A stretch of DNA of 37,368 nt from Candidatus Woesearchaeota archaeon. Its GTDB lineage: Archaea > Nanobdellota > Nanobdellia > Woesearchaeales > BM511. The stretch lies in the NCBI GenBank assembly GCA_018221135.1, contig JAAOYB010000014.1:1-37368 (forward strand). Direction: 5' to 3'. The notes beneath the pieces are model-generated. The model made no database searches, was not told the origin of the DNA, and saw nothing but the letters and a program-made list of their open reading frames with translations. This document shows, one piece after another, positions 7,878 to 16,223 of the stretch (position 1 is the first letter of the stretch; each line of letters opens with the position of its first letter). A program made the position numbers and the translations under genes.

Positions 7878-8411
7878 TTATTTTATCGTGTTTTGTTGTG
7901 TGTGTTTCTCGTGGAATCTTTGGATGTTTAGAAACGAGCTGATTTCTGCTTTTAGGTGCGCTACTTGTTCTTTTAATTGTGATTCCCATTGAGTCATCTT
8001 TGCGCGGTACACGAACTTGTTAAAGAGTGTTCTAACAAAGAAATACTCTGGTTTCTGCTCCCACGTACCCTCGTAATCTGTGTGCATCGTGGCAAAGAAA
8101 ACTATTGAGAGGCGTCCTTTTTGCATGTGGCGAAGCCTATCATCAATTCTTAATTCTACGTCTTCGATTTCTCTGCCCTCAATTTTTATTTTCATCTCGA
8201 ACTTGATATAATCAGTTATTTTCTTCAATGGCTTAAGCTCTATGCTGAGCTGTTTGAAGTTATCAAATACTTGTTGTTCGTTCTTAACGACTTTCTTGTC
8301 GTAACCGACTTGTTTTATGTAAGAATTGATTAGTGACATTAATTCTTTTAGTTCGAAGAGTCCTTCGTACGCGATTTTGTCGCCTTCAACAAGTGTTGCT
8401 TTCTCCGCCAT
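7878..8411 (-). CDS. hypothetical protein, second member of a tandem paralogous pair
   Basis: Function unknown. 177 residues, no signal or membrane segment. It shares a recognisable layout with the gene immediately upstream (8417-8941): an N-terminal YEGLFELKELM segment, a central GREIEDVE strand, GRLSIVFFATMHTDYEGTWEQKP (about 97-119) and a C-terminal helix after W-E-S-Q-L. The two genes are 5 bases apart with AGGATGA before this ATG, so they are one operon. A pair of diverged copies kept side by side suggests a heterodimer, but that is inference. Confidence 0.7.
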   Translation of the reverse strand: MAEKATLVEGDKIAYEGLFELKELMSLINSYIKQVGYDKKVVKNEQQVFDNFKQLSIELKPLKKITDYIKFEMKIKIEGREIEDVELRIDDRLRHMQKGRLSIVFFATMHTDYEGTWEQKPEYFFVRTLFNKFVYRAKMTQWESQLKEQVAHLKAEISSFLNIQRFHEKHTQQNTIK

Positions 8412-8416
8412 TTAAT

Positions 8417-8941
8417 TCATCCTGAGTAGTATAAGTCTAAGTACTCCGCTACTGCTTCTTTTAATTTGTATAACTCGTAATACAACGCGTCTTCCCAGAC
8501 CATGTCTTTCTCCCAATTAACAACTTTATTTAAGAAAAAGTCGTGTAATTTAGCAAAAACAGGGCTTTTATCCCAGTTATTATCCCAGTCGTATTCTATA
8601 GCAGCGAAAAATGTGATTTTCATTCTTCCAAACTCTTTCTTTTTTCTTTTGCCTTTTTCTACGACTTCTTTTTTATGAATATCCCATGTGTGATAAAAGG
8701 TGTTTAGAGTCCACTTAACATAATTATTAATTTTTTTTTCCATGAAAGACTTTACTTCTACTTCTCGACCCTGCATGTCTGGTTTGTTTTTGTAAACTGT
8801 TTCGTAGAACTTAAAATCTCTGTCTTCTCCCCAGCTTCGAACGAACCTCATGACTTCTGCTATGTCAAAAAAGCCTTTATAGGTTAGCACGGTTTGTAAG
8901 TTCCCACCTTTTGGGCCTTTAAAAGTAGTTGCTCTTCCCAT
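8417..8941 (-). CDS. hypothetical protein, first member of a tandem paralogous pair
   Basis: Function unknown. 174 residues. It aligns by eye with the downstream protein: TYKGFFDIAEVM with YEGLFELKELM, GREVEVKS with GREIEDVE, GRMKITFFAAIEYDWDNNWDKSP with GRLSIVFFATMHTDYEGTWEQKP, and the terminal WEDALYYELYKLKEAV with WESQLKEQVAHLKAEI. It is rich in aromatic residues, particularly Trp and Tyr. A TATA-like ATTTAAA about 30 bases before the ATG (8970-8980) suggests leaderless transcription of the pair. Confidence 0.7.
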   Translation of the reverse strand: MGRATTFKGPKGGNLQTVLTYKGFFDIAEVMRFVRSWGEDRDFKFYETVYKNKPDMQGREVEVKSFMEKKINNYVKWTLNTFYHTWDIHKKEVVEKGKRKKKEFGRMKITFFAAIEYDWDNNWDKSPVFAKLHDFFLNKVVNWEKDMVWEDALYYELYKLKEAVAEYLDLYYSG

Positions 8942-8985
8942 AATACCTTTTTTATGAGGTTGGTAGGTTTAAATATTTTTCTACA

Positions 8986-9007
8986 AAAACCAAAAAAAAG
9001 AAAAGAT
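8986..9007 (-). terminator. poly-T terminator after the CBS gene
   Basis: Right after the CBS-gene stop the minus strand runs TTTTCTTTTTTTTGGTTTTTG, a U-tract terminator that also abuts the promoter of the next gene. Confidence 0.4.
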
Positions 9008-9009
9008 TT

Positions 9010-9561
9010 TTATTTGCATTGCGTGCACAGAAGCGCTGCTCCTAGTTCTTCTAGGTCGTATGAGAAGTTCCCGCAAGCCTCGCAGATGCCTTCTTCCTTG
9101 GAGGTTTGCCAGATTGGTTTTCTGGCTTCTTCTCGAATCCTCATACCTTCATATATAAGGCCGAAGAGTTGCGGTTGGACTCTTAGAACGTCTTTCATTG
9201 TGAGCATCCCTACTAATTCTCCGTTTTCTTCTACTACGGGGAGGTGTCTTTTGTTAAGGTCTCCCATTTTCTTGATGGCGTTTACGATGTCGGTTTTGGG
9301 GTCTATTGTGTAAGCGTTTTTAGTCATCACGTCTCCTACTAAGGTTTTTGAAGGGTCAAGGTTTAGCGCGACGTTTTTTCTGGTTATGTCTCGCTCTGTT
9401 ATTATTCCTAATAATTTATTATTGTCTTTTACTACGAGGCTGCTTACCTTGTTTTCTTTCATGACATTCGCTGCTTCTTGTATCGTGACTTCTTTCTTTG
9501 TGCTTATAGGATTAGTAGTCATCGCGTCATATACTTTGTATCCTGATTCCATCATTTTCAA
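9010..9561 (-). CDS. CBS-domain pair with C-terminal zinc ribbon
   Basis: A tandem CBS (Bateman) module, which in this superfamily binds adenosyl nucleotides and acts as an energy or metabolite sensor. The first CBS repeat has ISTKKEVTIQEAANVM through LLGIITERDITR, the second TIDPKTDIVNAIKKM through LVGMLTMKDVLR. It ends in a zinc ribbon, CEAC then CTQC, a common archaeal architecture. I favour TTG at 9561 because GGGTGGGGTG precedes it by four bases; GTG at 9573 and ATG at 9555 are alternatives. The ligand and partner are unknown. TATA at 9619-9629. Confidence 0.85.
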   Translation of the reverse strand: MKMMESGYKVYDAMTTNPISTKKEVTIQEAANVMKENKVSSLVVKDNNKLLGIITERDITRKNVALNLDPSKTLVGDVMTKNAYTIDPKTDIVNAIKKMGDLNKRHLPVVEENGELVGMLTMKDVLRVQPQLFGLIYEGMRIREEARKPIWQTSKEEGICEACGNFSYDLEELGAALLCTQCK

Positions 9562-9618
9562 TAAACACCCCACCCTAATACAGATTTTTATTTGATAAAA
9601 AAAAGTGATAGCAACCCA

Positions 9619-9629
9619 GTATTTAAACT
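9619..9629 (-). promoter_or_regulatory. TATA box for the CBS gene
   Basis: AGTTTAAATAC on the minus strand lies about 60 bases upstream of the preferred start, leaving a leader that carries GGGTGGGGTG. Confidence 0.4.
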
Positions 9630-9643
9630 TATTGAAATATATT

Positions 9644-9674
9644 TAAAAAGAAAAAAGAAAAAAAAAGAAAAAAG
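9644..9674 (-). terminator. long poly-T terminator after the acidic surface protein
   Basis: Starting 15 bases past the stop codon the minus strand has four T-runs of 5-9 bases separated by single C residues. This is the clearest intrinsic terminator in the window. Confidence 0.55.
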
Positions 9675-9688
9675 GGTTTTATTGATAA

Positions 9689-10996
9689 CTAATCATCATC
9701 GCTGTCATCGTCATCATCTGAGTCGTCGTCTTCGTATTCAAATTTGACTAAGTCTCTGATTTCATCAACGCTCATATTCAAGCGAGAAGCGATGTCAGAT
9801 AGAATGACTTCTTCATCAACAGTTTCCATGACGTATTCTTGTTCAACGTCGTCGACTTCGATTTTTACCTTAGCCATCCCGTCTTCGATTTCGACTTCGA
9901 CTTCTAACTCGTCATCAGAGTCATCGTCGTCATCTTCTGTTTCTTCTTCGAACTCAATTTCGAACTCTGATTTTCCTGACTTTCCTCTAACTTTTATTTT
10001 CTCTTTGACTTTGTCTCTGATTTGTTTCTCGATTTTTTGAACTTCGACTTCGCTTTTACCTTGCTTAGCCTTGATTTTTATCTTGATCTCGTCCTTTTTA
10101 GCTTTGACTTCTATACGAACATTGTCAGTGCTATTCTCAAAACTAGCTAGTAAGTCGTCAAGTCTATCTTCTTGTTCGTCTGAGAGTTCTCCTTTGATTT
10201 TGATCTCAAGAGCAAGTTTTTGTTTAAGTTTCTGAATCTTTGTTGTTTGGTCGTTTAGTTCTTCTTCGATTTCTACTTGGGTTTCTAAATCGTCCTCGTC
10301 GTTATCATCTAAGTCAAGAACTACTTTTTTGAGTCTGCCAAGAGCACGACCGTGAGCTTTCTCTGCTTTTTCTGCGTGCTCAAACTTCTTTTGTGCTATC
10401 ATGCTTTGAACTTCAAGAAGTCTTTCTCTAGCGTGAGCCAAGCCTTTCTGGGCTTTTGCGCTCTTATTAAAAGTTAACAATAAGTCAATTCTTTCAATCG
10501 CTCTGTCCAAGCCCCAAAGAAATGGTCTGTCCGGACTGATGCCACCGTCATCTTCTACTATGATGGTTACTGTGCCATTAGCGTTCGCGTCTGAATAGTT
10601 TTCTTTTGAACAAGTTACGCTGTAATCAAAAGTTCCTGCTTCAACGAAAACTTTTTCGTACTTGTAAACATCAACGTTCTCATCCATTACAAAACTATCA
10701 TTATCAAAATTAATCAAACAATCAGCACTAATTACTAATGTGTTGTTTGCTGTGTAGTTCGCAAAGAACTCTACGTCTTCACCAACTTCGCTTTCCCCAT
10801 CATCAAACACTACTAAACTCGTTATTACTGGAATCGTAGTATTAGTATCAGTATCGTTAATCTCAACAGTGTCATTTATTTCTACTGTGTCGTTAACTTC
10901 GACTGTTTCGTTCACACTATGATTGTCTGCTAATACTCCAAGCGAGAAAACGCTTAAGACTAGCAAAAAAACTAGTGCGTATTTTTTTATGTTCAT
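9689..10996 (-). CDS. secreted acidic protein with DUF5667-like helical domain
   Basis: 435 residues. A signal peptide (MNIKKYALVFLLVLSVFSLGVLA, cleavage near 23) is followed by repeated V-E-I-N-D-T units rich in N-glycosylation sequons (28-55), a beta-rich Ig-like region (56-150) with two cysteines, a helical segment (155-225; WGLDRAIERIDLLL, AQKGLAHARERLLEV) resembling DUF5667, a charged coiled coil (240-350), and a very acidic end finishing in Asp/Ser runs. It is probably a cell-surface or cell-wall associated protein; the acidic tail could bind divalent cations. GGAGGT precedes the ATG. A membrane-bound regulator gene lies just upstream in the same orientation and may control it. Function is unknown. 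Confidence 0.8.
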   Translation of the reverse strand: MNIKKYALVFLLVLSVFSLGVLADNHSVNETVEVNDTVEINDTVEINDTDTNTTIPVITSLVVFDDGESEVGEDVEFFANYTANNTLVISADCLINFDNDSFVMDENVDVYKYEKVFVEAGTFDYSVTCSKENYSDANANGTVTIIVEDDGGISPDRPFLWGLDRAIERIDLLLTFNKSAKAQKGLAHARERLLEVQSMIAQKKFEHAEKAEKAHGRALGRLKKVVLDLDDNDEDDLETQVEIEEELNDQTTKIQKLKQKLALEIKIKGELSDEQEDRLDDLLASFENSTDNVRIEVKAKKDEIKIKIKAKQGKSEVEVQKIEKQIRDKVKEKIKVRGKSGKSEFEIEFEEETEDDDDDSDDELEVEVEIEDGMAKVKIEVDDVEQEYVMETVDEEVILSDIASRLNMSVDEIRDLVKFEYEDDDSDDDDDSDDD

Positions 10997-11090
10997 CTTG
11001 TATATACCTCCAAAATAGGTGATTAAATATTAATCTTTAACAGGTAGGGATGTGTAGGGAATACTTAATATTTACCCATGAAACAAAGCG

Positions 11091-11100
11091 TTTTTATAAG
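11091..11100 (-). promoter_or_regulatory. TATA box for the acidic surface protein
   Basis: CTTATAAAAA on the minus strand predicts a start near 11070 and a leader of about 75 bases. Downstream the leader DNA carries TCCCTA twice within 16 bases. Confidence 0.45.
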
Positions 11101-11129
11101 CTAATAAGCAAGAATAAGGTGTTTTTATT

Positions 11130-11145
11130 GTTCCAAACAGTTCCA
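11130..11145 (-). promoter_or_regulatory. GGAAC direct repeat upstream of the surface-protein promoter
   Basis: GGAACTGTTTGGAAC on the minus strand: two GGAAC units with a 10-base period (one helical turn), about 35-45 bases upstream of the TATA box, in the position of an archaeal activator site. A good candidate target for the HTH regulator encoded next door; binding is not shown. Confidence 0.3.
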
Positions 11146-11152
11146 TAAGCGT

Positions 11153-12052
11153 TTATTTTGTTCTGAGGCGTACAATGTTTTTTTTGCCCTTCTTTTCTTT
11201 TACTATTATGTTTCTGTTTTCTAACTCTTTTAGTATTCTTGAAAGAGTGCTTTTCGAGAACCCGCCAACAGTTCTTATGGTTCCTTGCTCAGCGCTACCT
11301 TTCTTCTTTTTTAAGATGTTAACGACTTGTTTTTCGTCTTCTTTTAAGTAATCAAGGATTTCTAACTTCTTTTTCTTAGCTGGGCTTTTCTTAGACGAAA
11401 CCTTTTTTTGCGACTCGATTCTTTGGTTTTTGTAACTATAATAAGCTCGGGTAATAACTAATAATAGTAATAATGCTAGCAGTATTAGAAAAGCGTTGTT
11501 TATGCCTTCTTTTTTTTCTTCTAGTAATATGTAAGCTGAGAACTCCTCACCTTCCTTTACGTTTTCTTTTATCCATGTTATTATTATGCTTTTACCATCA
11601 CTTAAAACCATGTAGTAAGCTGGGTAAACACTAGTAATTATTTCTCCAGGGATTGCTTTGTATCTTAGGTTATCTTCTTCATCAAGTATTACTCTTATGC
11701 TGAGCGTATCACTCTTATATAGAGAGAGAATACTAAAAAATACGGATGAATCATCACTGTAAAGACTTGTTGAGTACTCTAATAATATATGGGATGATTC
11801 TCGTACTTGGTAGTACTCAGTATTGTTTAAATCAACATAGACGCCATCAACGCTTAACGAGACGCTTTTCGCGTCGCTTGGCATTGAGAAGTTAAAAAAG
11901 AAACTAGTTGGTTCATCAAAGAATAATCCTTGTCTTACAAGGATTTTATCGTCTACTTTTATGTATTCATAGGTTTCTAAGTTTTCACCAAGTACTATAA
12001 AAGAAGATAAGATTAGTAATGTCACAGCGTACAAAAATAATTTTTTGTGCAT
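11153..12052 (-). CDS. membrane-anchored winged-helix transcription regulator (COG2512-like)
   Basis: 299 residues. A signal peptide (1-22) leads to a beta-rich extracytoplasmic domain (about 25-180), one membrane span (AFLILLALLLLLVITRAYY, 187-205), a basic linker (KKSPAKKKKLE) and a cytoplasmic winged-helix domain (236-297) with the recognition segment GGFSKSTLSRILKELENRNI. This order is that of archaeal predicted membrane-associated regulators. It should sense something outside the cell and act on DNA from the membrane. A TATA at about 12075-12086 lies 28 bases before the ATG, so it is leaderless. The nearest downstream gene, an acidic secreted protein with its own promoter and an upstream GGAAC repeat, is the obvious candidate target. 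Signal and target are inferred. Confidence 0.82.
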   Translation of the reverse strand: MHKKLFLYAVTLLILSSFIVLGENLETYEYIKVDDKILVRQGLFFDEPTSFFFNFSMPSDAKSVSLSVDGVYVDLNNTEYYQVRESSHILLEYSTSLYSDDSSVFFSILSLYKSDTLSIRVILDEEDNLRYKAIPGEIITSVYPAYYMVLSDGKSIIITWIKENVKEGEEFSAYILLEEKKEGINNAFLILLALLLLLVITRAYYSYKNQRIESQKKVSSKKSPAKKKKLEILDYLKEDEKQVVNILKKKKGSAEQGTIRTVGGFSKSTLSRILKELENRNIIVKEKKGKKNIVRLRTK

Positions 12053-12118
12053 AGAAACTTTTAGTTCGTATTAATATAAAAAACTATTGTTTTTTTTACT
12101 ACTAGGAAAAGAAAACTT

Positions 12119-14683
12119 TTATTTTTGGTTTAGTAATTTAAGATTTATCTCGTCGTAGAGCTCCCTTACCAAGTTATGAATGTTTTCTTTGTCTTCTTCA
12201 TCGATTTCGCTATCATAATATTTGAGTCTAAGCCCATTATAAATCTTTTTAGCGCTCTTAGCATCCCCTGTAGCTATCGCTTTTTTGCATTCATCAACCA
12301 TTCTTAACAATAAGTCTGCGTCGCTGTCATCTTCTCTAAGACCTGCTTGTTTTGCTTTGTGCATAACGTCATCGTGACTCGCGATTTCTCGAAGCTTCTC
12401 ATGTAAGTACTTATGGAATTCTTCGTCTTCTAAATCTTTTTTGTCACTCTCAAACTCCTTCATAGCTGAGTCGAGCGCGTTATCTGTGATATTAACTTCT
12501 TTTTCTTTAAGAATTAAGTCTTGTTCTTTTTTATCTATATCGCTTTTGAGCTTCTCAAGACCCGTTCTTGATTTCTCTACTTCTTTTTCTTGGTTCGCTA
12601 CTTCTTTTTCTTGGTTCGCTACTTCTTTTTCTCTTTTCTTAATCTCATCTAATAACTCATTAGTTTTTTTCTCTTTGGACTCCAAGCTTACTTCTTTATC
12701 TTTTAGTTCATGCTCTTTCTTCTCTACTTTGGATTCTTTTTGGTCAAATTCCTTTTTTTGCCTCTCCAACTCAGCTTCTAAGTTTTTTAGTTCGTGAAGC
12801 TTTTTCTCCGCGTCTCTGTTTTTGTGCTCGAACTCTTTTTGTAAATCTTTAATGTAACGTTCTTTCTCTCTGATTTCCAAATCGAACTTGCGCTTCATAT
12901 TCGCTTGTGCTTCTGAGTTTCTTCCGTGCAAGTCTTCTTTTATTTTGAGGCCTTCTTTTTGGTTTTTTAATTCATGGTCGAAGTGTTTTAATTCTTTTTT
13001 CTTATCATCATATTCTTGTTTAAGCTTGAATAACTCAGCGTCTTTTTCTTTTAATTCTTCTTTTAGATTAGTTAATGACTCCTTATCAGTGTCTTTTTGT
13101 TTTTTTATCTCTGATAAATCTCCGCCGATCTTATCGATTTTTTTGTATAAGTCTTCTTTGTCAACTTTGTGACTTTCTTTTATCTTGCTTATTTCTTTTT
13201 CTTTCTTAGCTAATTTTTCTTCGATGTCAGAATCATCTTCTTCAGAATCATCTTCTTCGATTACTTCTTCTATTGGTTCAGCATCTTCTTGCTCTGTTGA
13301 TTCATCAACTGGTTCTTCTTCTGTGTCTTCTCCAAATAATTTGTCGGCTTGGCCTTCTTCTTCATCTATTTCTTTAGCAGGATCGGTTATTGTGCCTTCG
13401 ATTTCTTCTTCTACCTCGTCAACAGTTTCCTCCATAGGAAGGGGTTCTTTTAATTCTTCTTCTACGCCAAGAGGGGTTTTTATCTGGTCTTCTATACCAT
13501 TTACTTCTTCGGCTTTGTCAAACTCGCTTTCTTCACTTAAGAGTTCTTCTTTTTCTTCGCTTTCTTCATCTTTTTTGTATTGATCATCATCTTCGGGTTG
13601 TTCTTCTAACCCTACTTGTTTAGGTCCTTGCTCTTCTTCTGGTTTTGGCTCTTCATCCAAGCTGGTTGGTTCTTCTATGATCTCTGCTGGTTCAGATTCT
13701 TCTTCACTTTTAGGTTCTTCTTCGCCTACTTTAGGTTCTTCTTCTGATAAACCGAAATCTTCTGGTTTTGGAATGTTTAAATCCCTTACTTCTGCATCTA
13801 AAGGCTCATCACTTATAGGCATAGGCGCTTCTAAGTCCATTTCTTTTTCTTTTGGTTCTTCAAAAACATTCTTTGACTCATCTCCTAATCGTTCTTCAGG
13901 CTTGGCGGAGTCTTTTAAGGGTTCTAAGATTTGTTCGGGTTCTTTTTTCTTTTTGAACATCTTCTTGAAGAAACCTTTCTTTTTTTCTTTGCCAACATTT
14001 TTTTCTACGAATACCGAGTCAGGTTCGGGTTCAGTCTTAGCTTCTTTGTCGTCTTCTTCGTTTTTCTTTAAGAAATCATCACTTAACATGTCCTCAACAG
14101 GAGGTTCTTTTAAGGATTCCTCATCGCTTGGTTTCTTCTCGTGAGATTCAAGGATTGGGATGTTCTCATCATCGTGTTCTTCTTTTGACTCAGAAAAATC
14201 TTCTTTCTTATCGCTTATTTCTTCGTCTTGGCTTATCTCTTCAGGTATTAGTTTTTCTAACTTCTTTTTTTCTTCGTCAAGTCTTGAGAATAAGTCATCT
14301 TCGCTGCTTTCTTCACTCGTAGCGAGTTCTTCTTCAGGGGGAGGAGGGAGTTCTTCTTCTAAGAAATCATCTTCTTTTGGCTTAGCCTCTTCTTCTTTTT
14401 TGTCTTCTTCTTGTTTTCCTAAGCCTTCTAAATAACTTATTAATTCCTCTCTTTTCTTAATAGTAGAAATACTCTTAGCTAGTTTGTGGTCGTCTAAGCT
14501 GTGTTTTATCCACTCAGCAAAATCATTTTTTTTCTCGTCAACGTAGTGCTCGTACGTCTCGTCAGGGACTTCTTCTAAAGCTTTTTTTAATTCTTTTAAG
14601 TTAGTTATCTTCTTATCTTCTCCAAGCCAGAAAGGATGCGCGGCGTCTTTTATCAAAATAGAACCAGGATTCTTATCACTCAT
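12119..14683 (-). CDS. large acidic coiled-coil protein with DUF5752-like N-terminus
   Basis: 854 residues, no signal peptide. Residues 14-92 (HPFWLGEDKKITNLKEL, KNDFAEWIKHSLDDHKLA) look like the archaeal DUF5752 domain. A long Glu/Asp/Ser/Pro-rich disordered region follows (about 95-500), interrupted near 235-248 by a basic amphipathic patch (KKKGFFKKMFKKKK) that could touch membrane or nucleic acid. Then comes a heptad-rich coiled coil (about 500-745, including KEVANQE twice) and a compact helical C-terminal domain (about 755-854). GGGGTGGA precedes the ATG. It is divergent from another small coiled-coil gene at 14930. The overall shape is that of a structural or scaffolding protein; no function is known to me. 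Confidence 0.78.
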   Translation of the reverse strand: MSDKNPGSILIKDAAHPFWLGEDKKITNLKELKKALEEVPDETYEHYVDEKKNDFAEWIKHSLDDHKLAKSISTIKKREELISYLEGLGKQEEDKKEEEAKPKEDDFLEEELPPPPEEELATSEESSEDDLFSRLDEEKKKLEKLIPEEISQDEEISDKKEDFSESKEEHDDENIPILESHEKKPSDEESLKEPPVEDMLSDDFLKKNEEDDKEAKTEPEPDSVFVEKNVGKEKKKGFFKKMFKKKKEPEQILEPLKDSAKPEERLGDESKNVFEEPKEKEMDLEAPMPISDEPLDAEVRDLNIPKPEDFGLSEEEPKVGEEEPKSEEESEPAEIIEEPTSLDEEPKPEEEQGPKQVGLEEQPEDDDQYKKDEESEEKEELLSEESEFDKAEEVNGIEDQIKTPLGVEEELKEPLPMEETVDEVEEEIEGTITDPAKEIDEEEGQADKLFGEDTEEEPVDESTEQEDAEPIEEVIEEDDSEEDDSDIEEKLAKKEKEISKIKESHKVDKEDLYKKIDKIGGDLSEIKKQKDTDKESLTNLKEELKEKDAELFKLKQEYDDKKKELKHFDHELKNQKEGLKIKEDLHGRNSEAQANMKRKFDLEIREKERYIKDLQKEFEHKNRDAEKKLHELKNLEAELERQKKEFDQKESKVEKKEHELKDKEVSLESKEKKTNELLDEIKKREKEVANQEKEVANQEKEVEKSRTGLEKLKSDIDKKEQDLILKEKEVNITDNALDSAMKEFESDKKDLEDEEFHKYLHEKLREIASHDDVMHKAKQAGLREDDSDADLLLRMVDECKKAIATGDAKSAKKIYNGLRLKYYDSEIDEEDKENIHNLVRELYDEINLKLLNQK
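12580..12632 (-). repeat. 21-bp tandem repeat inside the coiled-coil gene
   Basis: Two exact 21-base units and an 11-base partial third unit encode the repeated heptad KEVANQE. This is in-frame heptad duplication within the coiled coil. Confidence 0.8.
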
Positions 14684-14929
14684 GTTTTTCGTCCACCCCT
14701 CTCATACTAGGTCTTTTCATCCCCTCTTATTAAATAATGCTTGTTTTAGTTACTTTAAAGTTTTGATTTAAAATATGTTTAGTATTTTATAAAGTTTTAT
14801 TGTAATTCCATAATGATTACAAATACTTATTACACCCTCTTTTTTTAATTGCTTTTTTCTTAAAAATAATGTGTGCTATTATTTTTTCAATAAGTTTATA
14901 TAAGCTTTTTGGTATAGTGCTCTTTATTT
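14684..14929. promoter_or_regulatory. divergent AT-rich promoter region
   Basis: 246 bases between two divergent coiled-coil genes. I see no gene in it. On the plus strand TTTATATAAG (14895-14904) lies 30 bases before the ATG at 14930. On the minus strand a CTTTATAAAA (about 14785-14795) and GGGGTGGA near 14695 serve the 854-residue gene. Confidence 0.4.
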
Positions 14930-15316
14930 ATGGTTGAGAAAAAAAATTTGGTAAACGACACAAGAGAAGTCTTCGATACCTTAAGTAGTGTTGAGAGAAG
15001 AAGCAACTTAATAGATGAAAACCTAAAAAAAATAGATAAGACTATCAGGGATAGAGATTTTGATTGGGCTGATAATATCAGGGGTTTTGAGATCCAAATC
15101 GATGAGTTAACCAATCAAGTCGGTATCATGAATGATAAGTTATCAAAAACGGTTATTAAAATGGAAGACGTTATTTCTAAGTTTAAGAACACCACCAAGA
15201 TTCGAGAGCATGACTCTGTTCAGAAAAGAGTTCATGAGTGGAAAGTAGAAGGCTTAGTTACCAAGATGCGCTTCAAATTATTATTAGCTCAAGAATTAGA
15301 AAAAAGGATGAATTAA
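14930..15316 (+). CDS. hypothetical coiled-coil protein
   Basis: Not recognised. 128 residues, almost entirely predicted helix: heptad-like spacing through residues 10-90 (RREVFD-like start, then DNIRGFEIQIDELTNQV and KLSKTVIKMEDVISKF), then a basic helical end. No signal or membrane segment. A leaderless promoter is clear. It diverges from the large DUF5752-like coiled-coil gene, and its stop codon overlaps by 4 bases the convergent DUF1385 gene. A shared promoter region raises the possibility that it partners the large coiled-coil protein. Confidence 0.65.
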   Translation: MVEKKNLVNDTREVFDTLSSVERRSNLIDENLKKIDKTIRDRDFDWADNIRGFEIQIDELTNQVGIMNDKLSKTVIKMEDVISKFKNTTKIREHDSVQKRVHEWKVEGLVTKMRFKLLLAQELEKRMN

Positions 15317-16194
15317 ACTTTTTTTCCTTCTAAGACCAAGATTTTTCTAAGGCTTCTTATAGCTACTTCTAATTGTTTGTCTGTGGGTTCTCTTGTTGTT
15401 AGTTTTTGTATTAGTAGCCCTGGGTAGACGATTGTTCTAAACAACGCTTTTTTTTGGTTCTTAGCACTTAATTTTAGTAATTCGTATGATAACCCCGCAA
15501 TTAAAGGTATTAGTAGGATTCTTATTAAGAACTTGTACAAGAATCCTTCCGGGTTGAATATCGAGAAGACTATTATGCTTATGATTAAGACTATTAGCAC
15601 GAAGCTCGTCCCGCACCTCGGGTGTAAGCGGCTGTGCTTCTTCGCGTTTTGGACGCTTAGTTTCTGTTTTTTTTCGTATGCGTGTACTGCTTTGTGCTCT
15701 GCTCCGTGGTACTCAAAAAGTGTTTTTACGTCTTCTAAGAAACTTATCAATACTACGTAACCTATGAATAATAGTAGTCTTAGCACTCCGTCTACTACGT
15801 TGAATAACACTGAGTTCTTATCTGCGAAGAGCCCTGATAAAAAAAGTGGTAGGACTACGAAGAGCGCTACTGCGAAGAGTAAGCTTAGTGTTATCGTTAT
15901 AAATATCTCCCATGTTGATAGGTTTTCGTCCATGTCTTCTGCTGCTAGGTTCGCGCTGTACGTCAGTGTCCTGATGCCAAGTATCATCATCTCAAACAAA
16001 CTTATCACTCCTCTAAGAATTGGTAGGTTGAAGATTCTTAGTTTGTCTCGAAGACTCTTGAACTCTTTTGTGTCTATTATTATCTTGCCGTTTTTGTCTC
16101 TGGTGGCTACGGCGTAGTACTTGCTACTTTTCATCATCACGCCTTCAATAACTGCCTGACCACCTAAAAGTAATTCTTCCATCGAATACGTCAT
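15313..16194 (-). CDS. DUF1385 (YqhQ-like) membrane protein
   Basis: 293 residues. The N-terminal GGQAVIEGVMMKS and the central EYHGAEHKAVHAYE with LHPRCGTSF are the DUF1385/YqhQ signatures. The conserved His/Glu/Cys residues near the membrane surface suggest a metal or catalytic site, but no activity is established that I can name. Membrane segments lie at about 95-120, 128-150, 200-218 and 225-245. The C-terminal PGLLIQKLTTREPTDKQLEVAI is also family-typical. The family is best known from Firmicutes and other bacteria, so its presence here may reflect transfer. The ATG at 16194 begins MTYSMEELLLGG; the ATG four codons later is an alternative. Confidence 0.88.
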   Translation of the reverse strand: MTYSMEELLLGGQAVIEGVMMKSSKYYAVATRDKNGKIIIDTKEFKSLRDKLRIFNLPILRGVISLFEMMILGIRTLTYSANLAAEDMDENLSTWEIFITITLSLLFAVALFVVLPLFLSGLFADKNSVLFNVVDGVLRLLLFIGYVVLISFLEDVKTLFEYHGAEHKAVHAYEKKQKLSVQNAKKHSRLHPRCGTSFVLIVLIISIIVFSIFNPEGFLYKFLIRILLIPLIAGLSYELLKLSAKNQKKALFRTIVYPGLLIQKLTTREPTDKQLEVAIRSLRKILVLEGKKV

Positions 16195-16223
16195 AAGAAA
16201 TAAATACTATAAAAAAGTATTGT

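Noticed and set aside
11041-11145. A transposon end or attachment site suggested by the repeated TCCCTA and GGAAC units.
   Set aside because: The units are short, direct rather than inverted, and placed around a TATA box, so regulatory sites are more likely.
12580-12632. Tandem 21-bp repeat suggesting a CRISPR or mobile repeat.
   Set aside because: It lies in frame and encodes a heptad repeat of a coiled coil; there are no spacers.
12441-14435. Several long serine/leucine-rich frames on the plus strand across the 854-codon gene.
   Set aside because: They are antisense shadows of Glu/Lys-rich coding sequence and lack promoters.
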